This document shows positions 22,988 to 31,219 of a stretch of DNA of 40,703 bases, piece after piece (within the stretch, counting starts at the first letter, position 1; each line of letters begins with the position of its first letter). The position numbers and the translations under genes were made by a program. Below the pieces are notes generated by a model. The model had not been told where the DNA came from and did not search any database. It was given only the letters and a program-made list of their open reading frames with translations. The DNA comes from UBA11524 sp051886675 (GTDB taxonomy: Bacteria > Bacillota > Clostridia > Christensenellales > Aristaeellaceae), in assembly GCA_051886675.1 (NCBI GenBank), contig JBJEYH010000355.1, positions 1 through 40,703 of the forward strand. The letters run 5' to 3'.

Positions 22988-23830
22988 ATGGAAGGCATCC
23001 TGCTGGGCCTCGGCCTGAGCGATGAGTACGGCCTGCCCCTGGAGGCGCAGATACCGCTCATGCGGCGCGTGGGCTTCAGGGCCTGCTTCGCGGAGTGGCG
23101 AAGGGGCGTGAACCTGGAGCGGCTGTGCGCCATCGTCCGGGCGGAGGGCATGCTGATGACCAGCGTGCACGCGCCCTTCGGGAGGATGCACAAGCTGTGG
23201 GAGCCCGACGGGGAAACCGCAGACGTGCTGGCGGAGCTGCTATCCTGCCTGCGGGCCTGCGCGGACAACGGCATACCCGTGATGGTGGCCCACGCCATCA
23301 TCGGCATGGAGCGGAACAATCCCACCGAGCAGGGCGTGGATCACTTTGCCCGTCTGGCGGAGGAAGCGGAACGGCTGGGCGTGCGCATCGCCCTGGAGAA
23401 CACGGAGGGGGAGGAATACCTGGCCGCGCTGCTGGACGCCTTCCGCGGGAGCGATGCCGTGGGCTTCTGCTGGGACAGCGGGCATGAAATGTGCTACAAT
23501 CATGGCCGGGATCTGCTGGCCCTCTACGGGGACAGGCTGCTCTGCACGCACCTGAACGACAACCTGGGCGTCAGCGACGCGCACGGGAGGATCACCTTCC
23601 TGGACGATCTGCACCTGCTGCCCTTCGACGGCGTCGCGGACTGGGCGGGGATTGCCCGCCGGCTGAACCGGCACGCTTATCAGGGGGTGCTGACCTTCGA
23701 GCTGAACAGGGTGAGCAAGCCCGGCCGCCGCGAGAACGACGCCTACGGCCGCATGTCCCCGGAGGAATACCTGACCCAGGCCTTCGCGCGGGCCAGCCGG
23801 GTGGCGGCGCTGAAGGCCCGCTGCCTGTGA
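22988..23830 (+). CDS. Sugar phosphate isomerase/epimerase-like TIM barrel protein
   Basis: The 280-residue protein belongs to the AP-endonuclease-2/xylose-isomerase-like barrel family. Candidate metal ligands are Glu137 in ALENTEG, Asp163 and His166 in CWDSGHE, His188 in CTHLNDN and Glu238 in TFELNR, the usual arrangement of these metal-dependent epimerases and isomerases. It probably interconverts the sugar or sugar acid brought in by the transporter encoded upstream; the substrate cannot be read. GGGGGAGG lies about 12 bases before the ATG at 22988, a slightly long spacing. It is the last gene of the plus-strand operon, 21 bases after the permease gene. Confidence 0.85.
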   Translation: MEGILLGLGLSDEYGLPLEAQIPLMRRVGFRACFAEWRRGVNLERLCAIVRAEGMLMTSVHAPFGRMHKLWEPDGETADVLAELLSCLRACADNGIPVMVAHAIIGMERNNPTEQGVDHFARLAEEAERLGVRIALENTEGEEYLAALLDAFRGSDAVGFCWDSGHEMCYNHGRDLLALYGDRLLCTHLNDNLGVSDAHGRITFLDDLHLLPFDGVADWAGIARRLNRHAYQGVLTFELNRVSKPGRRENDAYGRMSPEEYLTQAFARASRVAALKARCL

Positions 23831-23885
23831 CGCCCCTGCGGCGCATGGAGCCTGCTGAAGGCCCTGCGCGCCGCGCTTCCGCAAG

Positions 23886-23923
23886 GAAAAAGCCCCGCCG
23901 GATGAGGATTCTCCGGCGGGGCT
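23886..23923 (-). terminator. Terminator between convergent genes, strong on the minus strand
   Basis: AGCCCCGCCGG (23891-23901) and CCGGCGGGGCT (23913-23923) form a perfect 11-bp stem. On the minus strand it is followed by TTTTT and ends the GH43 transcript. On the plus strand only the stem is present, so it may stop the isomerase transcript less well. Confidence 0.85.
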
Positions 23924-23941
23924 GCGTATGTTCATGGGGAG

Positions 23942-24844
23942 TCAGGCGAAGCGGGCCAGCAGCTGCGCGTAGTGCGCGGGGTCGATGGCGATGACGCCGC
24001 CGTGACGCTTCCGCGTGCGGCCGAAGTCGTACTCGCCGGGGTCGAGGATGCGGAAGTCGGCGGACGCCAGATCCTCCGTCACCATGGGCAGATACCCCAG
24101 CCCCTTGCTGAACTGATCCACGATCAGGCACCAGCGGCCGTCCGGCAGCTGATAGCACTCCGGGCCCTCCACGCCGGGCAGGTTCGCCAGGGTGTCGCAG
24201 GGCACCGCCTCCGCCAGGTCGTGCAGGCTGCGCATGCGCTCCATCAGGATCTTCTTGGTGGTCTCGTCCTTGGTGAAGCGGTAGTACCAGCCCTGCTCCG
24301 CCACCATGGTGGTGTCGATCAGGTGATTCTCCGCCTGGGCGTACACCCGGGCCGGGGTGAAGTCCGCGAAATCCCGGGTATGCACGGCGTAGATGCGCTG
24401 CTTCGCCTGATCCTCCCCGTCCAGGCGGGTCATGGAGGCGAAGAACACCAGGAACGCGCCTTCCTCCGCGTCCCAGATGGCCTCGGGCGCCCAGACGCAG
24501 CCGGCATCCGGCGCGCCCACCTCCACCCGCCGGGGCTCCGACCAGTCCGTCAGGTTGCCGGATTCCCACACGATCAGCGCGCGGCTGCCGTGATGCTCGG
24601 CTTCCCGCCAGTCCCTGCGGCGGTACATGCACAGATCCGTCGCCATCAGGTAGAACCGGCCCGTCTGCGGATGCCGCACCAGGAAGGGATCGCGTACGCC
24701 CTTATCCCCCAGGGGCGAGCGCAGCACCGGCTGACCCTGGTTCAGATCCTGCCAGCGCAGGCCGTCCCGGCTGACGGAAAAGTAGATCTGCTCACCGTCG
24801 GGCTCGCCCTCGCCGGTGAAGTGGACAAACAGATAGCAGGACAT
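23942..24844 (-). CDS. GH43-like five-bladed beta-propeller glycosidase
   Basis: The 300-residue protein has the five-bladed beta-propeller pattern of GH43. The N-terminal YLFVHFTGE, GVRDPF at 49-54 (Asp52), WAPEAIWD at 118-125, LIDTTM at 175-180 (Asp177) and VEGPE at 225-229 (Glu226) give the usual Asp, Asp, Glu triad candidates. Members cleave arabinofuranosyl, xylosyl or galactosyl side chains. With no signal peptide it acts inside the cell. AGGAGG lies before the ATG at 24844. It is 30 bases downstream of the GH35 gene and ends at a strong terminator, so the two work as a pair on the same imported oligosaccharide, such as an arabinogalactan fragment (inference). Confidence 0.82.
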   Translation of the reverse strand: MSCYLFVHFTGEGEPDGEQIYFSVSRDGLRWQDLNQGQPVLRSPLGDKGVRDPFLVRHPQTGRFYLMATDLCMYRRRDWREAEHHGSRALIVWESGNLTDWSEPRRVEVGAPDAGCVWAPEAIWDAEEGAFLVFFASMTRLDGEDQAKQRIYAVHTRDFADFTPARVYAQAENHLIDTTMVAEQGWYYRFTKDETTKKILMERMRSLHDLAEAVPCDTLANLPGVEGPECYQLPDGRWCLIVDQFSKGLGYLPMVTEDLASADFRILDPGEYDFGRTRKRHGGVIAIDPAHYAQLLARFA

Positions 24845-24874
24845 GATGGTAACCTCCTGTCATGATGAAATGGG

Positions 24875-26962
24875 TTACGCCCGCGCCGTCAGGGGAAGCA
24901 GGTAGCGCGCATGGGCGGACGCCCGGTCGAGCGTCATGCCCTGCGGCACGGGGATCTCGAAGTAGGTGGGGCGCGTCACGGGATACACCCGCACCTCCAG
25001 CGCCCGGGGATAGCCGTGACGCTTCAGCGCCAGACGCCAGGGCTGGCCGGTGGTGTACCAGTCGGCGATGAGCTCGCCGTCCAGGTACACGTCCGCATGA
25101 TCGCCCGTGAAGTCCAGGTCGAGCAGCACGTCGTCCACCTTGTCCGCCGGGACGTCCCCGAGCGTCACATGGTACACCGCGCAGTCTTCGCCGCGGCTGA
25201 CTTCCTCAAGCCCGGCGGAAACGCGAACCTCCTCCGTCCGGGCGATGAGCTTTCCGTGTCCGGGCAGGATTTCGGCGGTGACCTCCGGCCTGTCCGACAG
25301 GGCCAGCAGACCGTCGCCGTCGGGGAGGATGCAGGCCTCGCTGAGGATCAGCCGATCCCCCGCGCGCCAGGCGTGCAGCGCCTGCTCCGCGGTCAGGAGG
25401 ATCACCTCGGGCGCGGGGCCGTCCCACTGGAGAACGGGCTCCTGCCCGGGCCGGGTGTAGAGAACCGGTATGCCCTGCACCGTGCAGAGCAGCTGGGCGT
25501 TGGTGATCAGCAGACGGCGGCCGCCCACCCGCAGGTTGAAGGGAATCACCCCGCAGAAGCCGCCGGGAATATCCATGGGCGGCAGGGCGAAGGTCGTATC
25601 CCCCGCGAGGATGGTGAACGCCACGTCCCGGTGATCGGCCATGACCCGCAGCCGCTGATGGTTGTTGATAAACAGGAAGCCCTCCCGGGTATCGGCGTTG
25701 AAGCGGACGCACCAGCGCAGGTCGGCGAGGTTTTCTGCGTCGGTCACCTGATCGGCGGGGTAATGGCACAGGGAGCCTGCCAGGCTTTCGCCCCGGTCGG
25801 CGACGAGCATGTGCAGGGCCTTCAGCTCGTACGCGCTTTCGTGGAGCGCGCCGGCTTCCCCCAGAGGGGCCTGGAAATCATAGGAGCGCACGGGCACGTC
25901 CGTCCAGGAGCCGGTGGCGGTGCTTTCCTGCAGGGTGGAATGGCGGCCCATGGGATTCGTTCCGCCGTGGAACATGTAGTACCCCAGCAGATTGGCGCCG
26001 GTGGCCAGCTTGCACAGGGCCTGGGCGCTGGTGTCCCGGGCGCTGATGAGGGGCCTGCGGTGGAAGGTGCACTGCACGCCGCCGCCCAGCTCCGCCGTGA
26101 GGTAGGGCCAGTCCGCCACGCGGTAGGTGAAGCGTTCACCGCTGTGCTGCCAGTCGCTGGCGATCAGGGGATCGTTGGGGGCGTGCTGCAGGAGGAAGTT
26201 GGGGCTGGCGGGCAGGGGCGTCAGGCTGTGATCCCAGGGCGCGTCGGCATAGCCGCCCATCACGGGCAGCATTTCGCCGTCCACCACATTGCCGCCGCCC
26301 CAGCCCGTGGCCGTGTAGATGGGCACCCGGAAGCCCGCTTCCACCGCCAGACGCTTGAGGGTCATCATGTGGACAAGGCCGCTGCCGCCGCTCTCGCCGC
26401 CGCAGTGACCGTACTCGTTCTCCAGCTGGATGCCGATGATCGGCCCGCCGTCCCTGTACATCAGGCCCTCCGCGCTGCGGAAGATGTTGGCGAACAGGCC
26501 CTTCACCAGCGCCAGGTAGCGGGGATCGTCCGTGCGGGGACGGATGGCCGCGTCGTGCTGCAGCCAGTCCGGGAAGCCGCCGTTGCGGCATTCGCCGTGG
26601 GCCCAGGGGCCGATGCGCAGCAGCACCTCCAGCCCGGCGTCCCGGCAGTCCAGCAGGAAGCGGCGCAGATCCAGGCTTCCGTCCGTGCGCCAGACGCCCC
26701 GCTCCTCCTCGTGATGAATCCAGAATACATAGGTCGCCACGATCTGCACGCCCAGGGCCTTCATCTTGCGCAATTCGATGGGCCACTCCGCCGCCGGATA
26801 GCGGGAATAGTGGAACTCGCCCATGACGGGATACCAGGGCCGGCCGTCGCGCAGCAGATGATGGGCCGTCGCGCCGATGACGTCGCCGCTGGCCGTCGCG
26901 CCGATGGCGACGGGCTCGCTGGCGACGCGGGATGGCGTAAAGGACAGCGTATGCTTTTCCAT
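24875..26962 (-). CDS. GH35 beta-galactosidase-like enzyme
   Basis: The 695-residue protein has the GH35 signatures MGEFHYSRYP at 47-56, IGPWAHGECRNGGFPDWL at 117-134, IGIQLENEYG at 176-185 (acid/base Glu183) and LTAELGGG at 288-295 (nucleophile candidate Glu291). The catalytic barrel covers about the first 360 residues; the rest is beta-sandwich domains. The family releases terminal beta-galactose (or glucosamine). No signal peptide is seen. AGGAGA lies before the ATG. It is transcribed with the GH43 gene and lies 219 bases after the (alpha/alpha)6-type gene, with a possible terminator and a palindrome in between. Confidence 0.9.
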   Translation of the reverse strand: MEKHTLSFTPSRVASEPVAIGATASGDVIGATAHHLLRDGRPWYPVMGEFHYSRYPAAEWPIELRKMKALGVQIVATYVFWIHHEEERGVWRTDGSLDLRRFLLDCRDAGLEVLLRIGPWAHGECRNGGFPDWLQHDAAIRPRTDDPRYLALVKGLFANIFRSAEGLMYRDGGPIIGIQLENEYGHCGGESGGSGLVHMMTLKRLAVEAGFRVPIYTATGWGGGNVVDGEMLPVMGGYADAPWDHSLTPLPASPNFLLQHAPNDPLIASDWQHSGERFTYRVADWPYLTAELGGGVQCTFHRRPLISARDTSAQALCKLATGANLLGYYMFHGGTNPMGRHSTLQESTATGSWTDVPVRSYDFQAPLGEAGALHESAYELKALHMLVADRGESLAGSLCHYPADQVTDAENLADLRWCVRFNADTREGFLFINNHQRLRVMADHRDVAFTILAGDTTFALPPMDIPGGFCGVIPFNLRVGGRRLLITNAQLLCTVQGIPVLYTRPGQEPVLQWDGPAPEVILLTAEQALHAWRAGDRLILSEACILPDGDGLLALSDRPEVTAEILPGHGKLIARTEEVRVSAGLEEVSRGEDCAVYHVTLGDVPADKVDDVLLDLDFTGDHADVYLDGELIADWYTTGQPWRLALKRHGYPRALEVRVYPVTRPTYFEIPVPQGMTLDRASAHARYLLPLTARA

Positions 26963-27015
26963 GAAGATATCTCCTCCCGGATGCGCCTGGCCCGCCTTCC
27001 GGACGCAGGCTGCTT

Positions 27016-27042
27016 CTGCCTGACAGTATTCAACACAGGCAG
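27016..27042. promoter_or_regulatory. Palindrome upstream of the GH35 gene
   Basis: CTGCCTG (27016-27022) and CAGGCAG (27036-27042) are perfect inverted arms with a 13-base AT-rich spacer, about 55 bases before the GH35 start. It may be an operator or leader hairpin. I could not place a convincing promoter for GH35 near it. Confidence 0.35.
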
Positions 27043-27129
27043 GCTGATTTCCTTGCGGAAAGCAGGGTTCCGCGGAATATCCCGGCGGATGACCCGGCGC
27101 CCGGGGAGCGGGACAGGCCCCTCCGCGGG

Positions 27130-27166
27130 AAAACGGAGGCCGTCTCTCCCGGACGGAGGGACGGCC
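27130..27166 (-). terminator. Possible terminator after the (alpha/alpha)6 hydrolase gene
   Basis: GGCCGTC (27138-27144) and GACGGCC (27160-27166) form a stem extended by an inner CTCC/GGAG pairing. On the minus strand the tail is CTCCG then TTTT, so termination is probably partial. Confidence 0.45.
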
Positions 27167-27181
27167 TTGCCGGTATCGCGG

Positions 27182-28621
27182 TCACTCAATGGCCCGGACG
27201 CGCCGGAGCGTGCCGTCGGGCTCGGTGATGATGCGCAGACCGCAGGGGGCTTCATACCGCAGTGCGCCGTCGACGAACACCTTGGCCCGCATGCCGGTGC
27301 TTTCCACGCGGTAGCGATGCTCGCCCCACACCTGCTCGTAGGTGTAGGAGGCGGGGGCCGTGCCCAGGGAGAACCAGATCTCGCCCATGCGCTGATCCAC
27401 GCCCCAGATGTGGGCCATGTATTCCAGCACCGCCAGGATGGTGGGGCCGTAGGCGTCCTGGATGGGCTCGTCGGAGCCGGCGGGGATCACCTGATGGGTG
27501 GTCATGTTCACCCTGCTGGGCTCCCCGGTGAAGGGGTCGAACTGCTGGGTGTAGACGTAGCCGCCGCGGATGATCACATCCATCAGCGCGCGGCCCAGCT
27601 TCGTCACGACCTTCTCGTAGCCGTAGCGCTCCAGCGCCAGCGGCGCGCGCTGAAAGGTCAGGCCCTCGCTCTGGCCGCTCCAGTTGTTCTCCGGCGCGTT
27701 GCGGAACAGCGGATCGTTCACCGCCACCGAGGGCAGGGGACAGGGGGTCATGAACTCCTCCGGATTCAGCAGATGCTCCCTGACGAAGCGGTCCGCCATC
27801 TCCTGGGAGAAGGAGCCCCAGTACATGCAGCGCAGGTTGTTGTGCAGGAGGGTGGGCATCTCCCGGCCGTTTCTGTCGCGGTCGAAGCAGGCGCCGCGCT
27901 CCTCGTTCCACAGGTGCGCCTTCAGCGCGTCGGCCACCTGCCGGGCCTTCTCCCGCCAGATGTCCTCCTGGCCGTCATCAAGCAGCCGGCTGATGTCCGC
28001 CAGGGTATCCCGGCAGGCGTAGGAGAAGGACATGATGTCCATGGACGCGATGGGCACCACGTCGCAGCCCTGCGGCGGCACGTCCTCGGTGCAGTACACC
28101 GGCGCGTCGCCGTAGCGAAGGGCGTTGTCCTCGCCGGTATCGTAGACGCACCAGGTTTCCAGGCAGCCGTCGCCGTCGGAATCCCGCACACGCCACAGGT
28201 ACGCGTCGAAGGCCTCCAGCGTCCGGGCCAGCTGGCGGAGATAGGCCTCGTCCTGCTGCGCCCAGTAGTACATGTTCAGCGCCGGCCAGGGAAAGCAGAA
28301 CCCCTGGAACTTGTTGAACTGCGGCTCGATCCGCCCGTCGGGCATGCACTGGATGGAGCCGGGCAGGCGGCCGTCCTCCCGCTGGGTGCGCATGAACAGC
28401 AGCTGATTGTTCAGCGCGGCGGTCATGTTGTGCTTGGCGTACATTTCGCCGCCCATGGGCTGGGTCTCCAGCCAGATCTTCTCATAGCCGCCGCCCTCCA
28501 CCAGCACCTGATCCGGGCCGAATTGCTGCAGGTTCAGCTGCGCCTTGGCCACGGCGGTATCGTAGAGCTTCTGCAGGGCGGGATCGGCGGTGTGGAAGGA
28601 AACGCCTGTCTTGGGAAGCAT
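27182..28621 (-). CDS. (alpha/alpha)6-barrel glycoside hydrolase-like protein (MGH1/GH63-like)
   Basis: The 479-residue protein looks like an (alpha/alpha)6 barrel hydrolase. It has repeated helix pairs with aromatic loops (KFQGFCFPWPALNMYYWAQQ), a DSDGDGCLE loop that resembles both a calcium loop and the catalytic DGDG region of GH63/GH116-like enzymes, and VYDTGEDNALRYG. IQDAYGPT and GVDQRMGEIWFSLG near the end are typical of the closing helices. I cannot assign a GH family or substrate. No signal peptide is visible, so it should act in the cytoplasm. The ATG at 28621 is supported by AAAGGAG. It lies 66 bases after the HxlR gene on the same strand, without an obvious terminator. Confidence 0.72.
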   Translation of the reverse strand: MLPKTGVSFHTADPALQKLYDTAVAKAQLNLQQFGPDQVLVEGGGYEKIWLETQPMGGEMYAKHNMTAALNNQLLFMRTQREDGRLPGSIQCMPDGRIEPQFNKFQGFCFPWPALNMYYWAQQDEAYLRQLARTLEAFDAYLWRVRDSDGDGCLETWCVYDTGEDNALRYGDAPVYCTEDVPPQGCDVVPIASMDIMSFSYACRDTLADISRLLDDGQEDIWREKARQVADALKAHLWNEERGACFDRDRNGREMPTLLHNNLRCMYWGSFSQEMADRFVREHLLNPEEFMTPCPLPSVAVNDPLFRNAPENNWSGQSEGLTFQRAPLALERYGYEKVVTKLGRALMDVIIRGGYVYTQQFDPFTGEPSRVNMTTHQVIPAGSDEPIQDAYGPTILAVLEYMAHIWGVDQRMGEIWFSLGTAPASYTYEQVWGEHRYRVESTGMRAKVFVDGALRYEAPCGLRIITEPDGTLRRVRAIE

Positions 28622-28687
28622 GGTGATTCTCCTTTGCATCGTTCGTAGGGTGGGGAGCTGGGGTGCTCGGCCTGTGCACTGATCATA

Positions 28688-29065
28688 CTATTTCGCGCTC
28701 CGGCTGTCAAGGCGCGCGCTGACCGGATACCGGCTGCCCCACAGCGCCATCTCGTAAAACACCGGATACAGCGCCTGTCCGGCCTCCGTCAGCGCGTAAT
28801 CCACATGGGGCGGAATCTCGTTGTACTGCGTCCTGCGCACGATGCCGTACTCCTCCAGATCCCGCAGCGTGCCGGACAGCATGGTGTTGGTGATATCCCC
28901 GATCCGCCGCTTCAGCTCGCCGAAGCGGATGCTGTCCACCTTCGTCAGCTCGAAGATCACCCGGATGTGCCACTTCCCCGAAAACAGCGTCAGCAGCCGC
29001 TTCACAGGGCAGTCGGCGTTCAGGTCCGTGCGGGCGATCAGCGCCCGGTATTCCGCGTAGGTCAT
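28688..29065 (-). CDS. HxlR-family winged-helix regulator
   Basis: The 125-residue protein fits the HxlR/MarR-like winged helix: CPVKRLLTLFSGKWHIRVIFEL opens with the conserved Cys, then RFGELKRRIGDITNTMLSGTLRDLEEYGIV and the wing RRTQYNEIPPHVDYALTEAG. In homologues the Cys near residue 20 often senses electrophiles or quinones. It likely represses itself and the divergent nitroreductase gene. Of the adjacent ATGs at 29071 and 29065, the latter has the better spacing (9 bases) from GGAGG; a long upstream open frame is not coding because it crosses the promoter region. Confidence 0.92.
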   Translation of the reverse strand: MTYAEYRALIARTDLNADCPVKRLLTLFSGKWHIRVIFELTKVDSIRFGELKRRIGDITNTMLSGTLRDLEEYGIVRRTQYNEIPPHVDYALTEAGQALYPVFYEMALWGSRYPVSARLDSRSAK

Positions 29066-29082
29066 GGCCATGCGCCTCCTTC

Positions 29083-29158
29083 GGTACGCGCGTGCGTACC
29101 AGGTATGTTTATTCTGCGTACTTGATTCGCAATCCGTATATAGTATAATTAACGTACC
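29083..29158. promoter_or_regulatory. Four GTAC-centred half-sites around the divergent promoters
   Basis: GGTACGC (29083-29089) and GCGTACC (29094-29100) form an inverted pair; GCGTAC (29116-29121) lies just before the plus-strand -35 box; CGTACC (29153-29158) lies in the minus-strand promoter spacer. These are good HxlR operator candidates. Confidence 0.55.
29122..29149 (+). promoter_or_regulatory. Nitroreductase promoter
   Basis: TTGATT (29122-29127) and perfect TATAAT (29144-29149) are 16 bases apart, about 57 bases before the ATG. Confidence 0.7.
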
Positions 29159-29170
29159 GGACGGTGTCAA
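29142..29170 (-). promoter_or_regulatory. HxlR gene promoter, overlapping the nitroreductase promoter
   Basis: On the minus strand consensus TTGACA (29165-29170) and TATACT (29142-29147) are 17 bases apart. Its -10 box overlaps that of the opposite promoter, so the two cannot be occupied together. Confidence 0.78.
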
Positions 29171-29206
29171 GCCATTCGGGCAAACAGACGAAAGGAAGGC
29201 TGTATC

Positions 29207-29773
29207 ATGACCAATGAAACGCTGAGGGTGATTCACGAGCGATCCTCCTGCAAGGCCTTTGCGGACAGGGCGGCATCGCGGGAGATGCTGGAGGCCGTGG
29301 CACATGCGGCGATCGAGGCGCCCAGCGCCACCAACGCCCAGCCGTGGCAGATCATCATGGTGACGGATCAGGCGCTGCTGGGGGAGCTCGAGCAGGAGAC
29401 GCTGATGCGGATGAAGGACATTCCCGCCTTCAGGGGGTTTTACGACATGGTCAGGGCCCGGGGGATGCGGCTGCTGCTGGGCGCGCCGGCCATGGCCATC
29501 GTGGCGGTGGACAACCGGGACGCCTATGCGGGCTATGACTGCGGCATCGTGTGCGAGAACATGGCGCTGGCGGCGCAGTCCCTGGGGCTGGGCAGCAGGA
29601 TCGTGGGGATTCCGTCCGTGGCCTTCTCCGGGGAGAAGGCGGAGGAGCTGAAGGCACGGCTGCGCTTCCCGGCGGGGTACGACTTCGGCCTGGCGGTGCT
29701 GCTGGGCGAGCCGGAGCAGACCAAGGCGCCCCATGAGCCCAATCCGGACAGGATCACCTGGATTCCGGGCTGA
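29207..29773 (+). CDS. Nitroreductase-family flavoprotein
   Basis: The 188-residue protein has the family layout: RSSCKAF near residues 12-18 (FMN phosphate contact), ASREMLEAVAHAAIEAPSATNAQPWQ at the dimer/FMN site, DCGIVCENMALAAQSLGLGS in the core and PAGYDFGLAVLLGEP near the end. It uses NAD(P)H and FMN to reduce nitro compounds, quinones or similar electrophiles in the cytoplasm. GAAAGGAAGG lies before the ATG. It is divergent from the HxlR gene, a common pair in which the regulator senses the toxic compound that the enzyme removes. Confidence 0.93.
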   Translation: MTNETLRVIHERSSCKAFADRAASREMLEAVAHAAIEAPSATNAQPWQIIMVTDQALLGELEQETLMRMKDIPAFRGFYDMVRARGMRLLLGAPAMAIVAVDNRDAYAGYDCGIVCENMALAAQSLGLGSRIVGIPSVAFSGEKAEELKARLRFPAGYDFGLAVLLGEPEQTKAPHEPNPDRITWIPG

Positions 29774-29880
29774 CAGCAGGACGCGGACACGCCGCAGGCG
29801 AGCGGCAGGGCATGCAAACGGCCGTGGCCTCATGACCTGCGGGAAGCGCGCGGGAAAGACGCCCGATGCGGCCGATGCAC

Positions 29881-29964
29881 AAAAACGAAGGTCCACCATC
29901 TCCCAACAGGACGCGGGTGCCGGCGGTCAGGCCGGCGGCATCCGCGAAAGAGATGGCGGACCTT
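29881..29964. terminator. Large inverted repeat, probable bidirectional terminator
   Basis: AAGGTCCACCATCTC (29888-29902) and GAGATGGCGGACCTT (29950-29964) pair over 15 bases with one mismatch; inside, CGCGG and CCGCG with TGCCG and CGGCA extend the stem. On the minus strand the stem is followed by CG then TTTTT, ending the glycosyltransferase transcript. On the plus strand the tail CTGTCTT is weak. The region 29774-30032 holds no gene that I can support. Confidence 0.65.
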
Positions 29965-30032
29965 CTGTCTTCATGAAAGCCCTGCAGCCTGCAATGCCCG
30001 GCTTGCCGGCGCGATGCCGGGCCGGGAACGGG

Positions 30033-31013
30033 TCAGCGGACGAACAGGGCGGTCGCCTTCAGCAGCAGAAGCAGCACGCGCTCCCTGAAGCACAGCGGAT
30101 ACCGGCCGCGCAGGCAGGCGCGTTCCTCCCGGCAGGTCTGCAGGATTTGCCGGATCCACCGGCGCTTTGAGGGTGATGCGGAAAGAACGGCATCCTTGAA
30201 GCAGTAGGCGAGGGCTTTGGCCAGCTGCCCGGCAGCGGTGCGGATCAGCAGCGGATCGTCTGTCTCCCCGGCGAGGCGGCAGATCAGCCTCCGGCCGAGC
30301 AGGCTGGTCAGCTGCCGGTCGCTCAGGGGCTGCTTCACCGCGCTGCCGGGGGTGTTGCGGTAGCCGTACAGCCGGCTGTCCAGACAGACGCAGGACGAGA
30401 TGCGCTTCATGTATTCCATGACGAAGACCTGATCCTCAAGAATGTGAAGATCGGTGCGGAAACGCAATCGGGGTTCGCGGCGGATGACGTCGCGCAGGTA
30501 GAGCTTGTTGAACAGATACCCGCGCACGTTGTCCTCCAGCAGAACGCCGCGGTACATCGCCGCGCAGCCGGTGCGTTCGTCCGGGGCTTGGCCGGACAGC
30601 GTGTATTGCGGCGCATGACCGTTGTCGAACAGGTCATAGCCGCAGCATGCCATCTGCGCGCCGGAGGTCTCCAGGGCGGATACCAGCGTCGCAAGCCAAT
30701 CCGCATGCACAACGTCGTCGCTGTCGCAGAAGGCGACGTACGTTCCCCGGGCAATTTCCAGCGCGGCGTTGCGCGCGCCGGAAACTCCCGCGTTCGCCTG
30801 ATGAATGACGGTGACGCAGTCGTGCCGGGCGGCATAGCCGTCCAGCAGCGCGGGGCTTGCGTCCGTGGAGCCGTCGTCCACGAAAAGAAGCTCAACGGGC
30901 TGATAATGCTGGGCCAGCAGGCTGTCCACGCAGGACGGCAGATAAGGCGCGGCGTTGTAGACGGGAATGATGACGGACACGAGCTTCGGCAAGGATTCCA
31001 CCACTTTCATCAT
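30033..31013 (-). CDS. Family 2 glycosyltransferase
   Basis: The 326-residue protein has a GT-A fold: SVIIPVYNAAPYLPSCVDSL near 13-32, VDDGSTDAS near 45-53, ANAGVSGARNAAL in the middle and the nucleotide/metal motif CDSDD near 95-99. It transfers a sugar from a nucleotide donor, usually to surface polysaccharide or a glycan. The last 100 residues are helical and arginine-rich, ending in a hydrophobic segment LLLLLKATALFV that could touch the membrane. It is alone, with no other cell-wall or capsule genes nearby. The ATG at 31013 has no good ribosome binding site, so the start is less sure; MKVV one codon later is equivalent. Confidence 0.88.
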   Translation of the reverse strand: MMKVVESLPKLVSVIIPVYNAAPYLPSCVDSLLAQHYQPVELLFVDDGSTDASPALLDGYAARHDCVTVIHQANAGVSGARNAALEIARGTYVAFCDSDDVVHADWLATLVSALETSGAQMACCGYDLFDNGHAPQYTLSGQAPDERTGCAAMYRGVLLEDNVRGYLFNKLYLRDVIRREPRLRFRTDLHILEDQVFVMEYMKRISSCVCLDSRLYGYRNTPGSAVKQPLSDRQLTSLLGRRLICRLAGETDDPLLIRTAAGQLAKALAYCFKDAVLSASPSKRRWIRQILQTCREERACLRGRYPLCFRERVLLLLLKATALFVR

Positions 31014-31219
31014 ACAGTGAATGCCGCGGAGGGCTCCGGGAGAAGGCCGTGCCCCCTGCGGATGCTCCGCCCTGGCAGGGGCGGCGGAACGCGGGCCGTC
31101 CGCGGCGGCTTCGCGGAGTCCTGCGCGGCCTTTGGCGGGGGAAAGCGTCCCTCCGGAAAACGGATCGGCTGCAGGCCCTGGCGCTGCGGATGTCCTGCCC
31201 CCGGAAAATCAGCAACACC

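Noticed and set aside
24911..28648. A 1245-codon open frame on the plus strand across three hydrolase genes
   Set aside because: It runs antisense to GH35 and the (alpha/alpha)6 gene, both with clear motifs; the translation is compositionally biased.
29066..29899. Long N-terminal extension of the HxlR regulator
   Set aside because: It would cross the consensus promoters and run opposite the nitroreductase gene; HxlR proteins are about 100-130 residues.
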